Of a stretch of DNA of 6,728 bases, positions 5,762-6,728 are shown piece by piece (position 1 is the first letter of the stretch; every line of letters starts with the position of its first letter). The notes below the pieces were generated by a model that worked only from the letters and a program-made list of their open reading frames with translations, made no database searches and had not been told where the DNA came from. Made by a program: the position numbers and the translations under genes. The stretch comes from Sphingobacterium thalpophilum (GTDB lineage: Bacteria > Bacteroidota > Bacteroidia > Flavobacteriales > Flavobacteriaceae), in NCBI GenBank assembly GCA_943325255.2, contig CALPOS020000115.1, positions 1 through 6,728 on the forward strand, given 5' to 3'.

Positions 5762-5769
5762 TACATTTG
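5762..5769 (+). promoter_or_regulatory. Promoter -7 element for the RRM protein gene
   Basis: TACATTTG is an exact TAnnTTTG match, 22 bp before the ATG at 5792, predicting a leader of roughly 15 nt. There is no good -33 TTTG at standard spacing. The leader is A+T-rich with no Shine-Dalgarno sequence, as usual in this phylum. Confidence 0.55.
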
Positions 5770-5791
5770 TGTAATATTTAAAATAATTCAT

Positions 5792-6118
5792 ATGAACATT
5801 TTTGTTGGAAGTCTTCCATTCAGTATTGAGGAAGCAGATTTAAGAGAGTCTTTTGAGGCTTATGGTGCAGTTGATTCTGTAAAAATTATCACTGATAAAT
5901 TTACTGGAAGAAGTAAAGGATTCGGTTTTGTTGAAATGACAAATGATGAGGAAGCTTTAAAAGCGATCGCAGAATTAAACGGAGCTACTGTTCAAGGACG
6001 TGCAATCGTTGTGAACAAATCTGAACCAAAACCAGAAGGAGAAAGAAAAAGCTACAACAACAGTCGTGGTGGAGATTCTCGTGGAGGTTACGGTGGTGGA
6101 AACCGCGGTGGATATTAA
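5792..6118 (+). CDS. Single-RRM RNA-binding protein with RGG-type C-terminal tail
   Basis: The 108-residue protein is one RNA recognition motif plus a short tail. RNP2 is IFVGSL (3-8) and RNP1 is KGFGFVEM (42-49); the RNA-stacking aromatics Phe4, Phe44 and Phe46 are all present. Between them lie the helix EEADLRESFEAYG and the strand VDSVKIITDKFTGRS, and the domain ends near RAIVVNK (70-76). Residues 77-108 are basic and glycine-rich, with three RGG triplets (92-94, 97-99, 105-107). Such small RRM proteins occur in cyanobacteria, where they are often cold-induced, and in Bacteroidota, where they act as global post-transcriptional regulators. Targets here are unknown. It is a monocistronic unit between two strong terminators with its own -7 element. 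The tail may bind RNA non-specifically or promote self-association (inference). Confidence 0.93.
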   Translation: MNIFVGSLPFSIEEADLRESFEAYGAVDSVKIITDKFTGRSKGFGFVEMTNDEEALKAIAELNGATVQGRAIVVNKSEPKPEGERKSYNNSRGGDSRGGYGGGNRGGY

Positions 6119-6161
6119 TCAGTAGATTTTATCTCTATAGAGCGATACTAATTTTAGTATA

Positions 6162-6209
6162 AAAAAACCATTCAAAAAATTGATTTTTCAGTTTTTTGAA
6201 TGGTTTTTT
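6162..6209 (+). terminator. Very strong hairpin terminator after the RRM gene, potentially bidirectional
   Basis: An 18-bp perfect stem (6162-6179 with 6192-6209) has six A-T pairs at each end around a CCATTC/GAATGG centre. It can extend inward by four pairs (one G-U) to a TTTT loop, making 22 bp in all. The A-run on one side and T-run on the other would allow termination in both directions. It starts 44 bp after the RRM stop. A smaller stem, ATACTA/TAGTAT, lies just before it (6145-6160). Confidence 0.9.
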
Positions 6210-6247
6210 GTTGATAACTTTACACGTTTTACTTCTGTAAAATAGTC

Positions 6248-6302
6248 TAAATTTGAAGTTCATTTTTACCGTATTTTTTAAAATACCAGCACTTCAAATT
6301 TA
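6248..6302 (+). promoter_or_regulatory. Nested inverted repeats overlapping a candidate dnaE promoter
   Basis: TAAATTTGAAGT (6248-6259) and ACTTCAAATTTA (6291-6302) are a perfect 12-bp inverted repeat, and the right arm ends 2 bp before the dnaE ATG. Between them GTATTTT/AAAATAC (6271-6277 and 6280-6286) forms a second stem. The left arm contains TAAATTTG, an exact TAnnTTTG match (6248-6255). If that promoter is used, the left arm is not transcribed and the pair would be a DNA operator. If transcription starts further upstream, the pair would form an RNA stem hiding the start region. Confidence 0.55.
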
Positions 6303-6304
6303 CT

Positions 6305-6728
6305 ATGTATCTAATTTTCGACACCGAAACCACAGGACTTCCAAAGCGTTGGGACGCACCAATTACTGATATAAATAATTGGCCGCGTTGTGTTCAAATT
6401 GCGTGGCAGTTGCATGATGCTTCGGGAAAAATTCTAGAACATCAAGATTTTTTAGTAAAACCAGAAGGATTTAATATTCCGTACGACGCCGAGCGCGTTC
6501 ATGGCATTTCGACCGCACTAGCCGATGAAGAGGGTTTTGATTTGGCGACGGTCCTCGAAAAGTTTAATATTGTTTTAAGCAAAACGCAATTTATTGTTGG
6601 TCAAAATTTAGGTTTTGATATCAATATAATGGGTTGTGAGTTTCATAGATTGGGAGTCAATTCTCCAATGAGCAGCATTCCTGTTTTGGATACTTGTACG
6701 GAAGTAACCGCTTCGCTACTAAAGCTTC
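6305..6728 (+). CDS. dnaE: N-terminal DEDDh exonuclease domain, probably of an exonuclease-fused DNA polymerase III alpha subunit (3' end outside the window)
   Basis: The frame is open from ATG 6305 to the window end, giving 141 residues. The opening MYLIFDTETTGLPK holds exonuclease motif I with catalytic Asp6 and Glu8. VHGIS (65-69) is a usual DEDDh landmark between motifs I and II, and GQNLGFDINIM (99-109) is motif II with Asp105. Motif III (HxAxxD) would lie past the window end. This exact style of N-terminus, including NWPRCVQIAWQLHD, is what I associate with the very long DnaE proteins of Flavobacteriaceae, where a proofreading domain precedes the PHP and polymerase domains. Here only the exonuclease is visible, so a stand-alone DnaQ-like exonuclease cannot be excluded. 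The gene follows a strong terminator, and its leader contains a prominent inverted repeat. Confidence 0.78.
   Translation, partial: MYLIFDTETTGLPKRWDAPITDINNWPRCVQIAWQLHDASGKILEHQDFLVKPEGFNIPYDAERVHGISTALADEEGFDLATVLEKFNIVLSKTQFIVGQNLGFDINIMGCEFHRLGVNSPMSSIPVLDTCTEVTASLLKL

Overview
The window looks like a chromosomal segment from a Flavobacteriaceae bacterium (Bacteroidota), probably Flavobacterium or a close relative. The evidence is AT-rich spacers, starts without clear Shine-Dalgarno sequences, TAnnTTTG promoter -7 elements, a DUF6252-like lipoprotein, an S16 protein with a long acidic tail, and a DnaE-type protein that begins with a DEDDh exonuclease domain. The genus is inferred from family resemblance; no search was run.

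Layout. Bases 1-2863 (+) are the 3' part of a large fibre-like protein whose start lies before the window. It carries two arrays of 14-residue YadA-head-like repeats, a duplicated 60-residue module, an array of 17-residue repeats, and a C-terminal Peptidase_S74 (intramolecular chaperone) domain ending in a coiled coil. It converges, with only 3 bp between stop codons, on the minus-strand cluster rpsP-rimM-trmN6 (4962 down to 2867), which reads S16 ribosomal protein, then the 30S maturation factor RimM, then a tRNA adenine-N6 methyltransferase. Between rimM and trmN6 lies a 172-bp element with 23-bp AT-rich inverted ends and a foldable GC-richer core; it resembles an interspersed repeat and supplies the rimM stop codon.

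A divergent promoter region (4963-5175) separates rpsP from three plus-strand units: a small DUF6252-like lipoprotein with its own terminator, a one-domain RRM RNA-binding protein with an RGG tail and a very strong hairpin terminator, and the first 141 codons of a probable dnaE. A 12-bp perfect inverted repeat enclosing a smaller hairpin sits just before the dnaE start.

The rpsP cluster is housekeeping for ribosome assembly and tRNA modification, and the RRM protein is probably a post-transcriptional regulator or RNA chaperone. The fibre and the lipoprotein are exported or surface candidates. I see no clear new defence or mobile system. The items most worth following up are the interspersed element inside the rpsP cluster, the mixed-period self-processing fibre, and the inverted repeat at the dnaE start.
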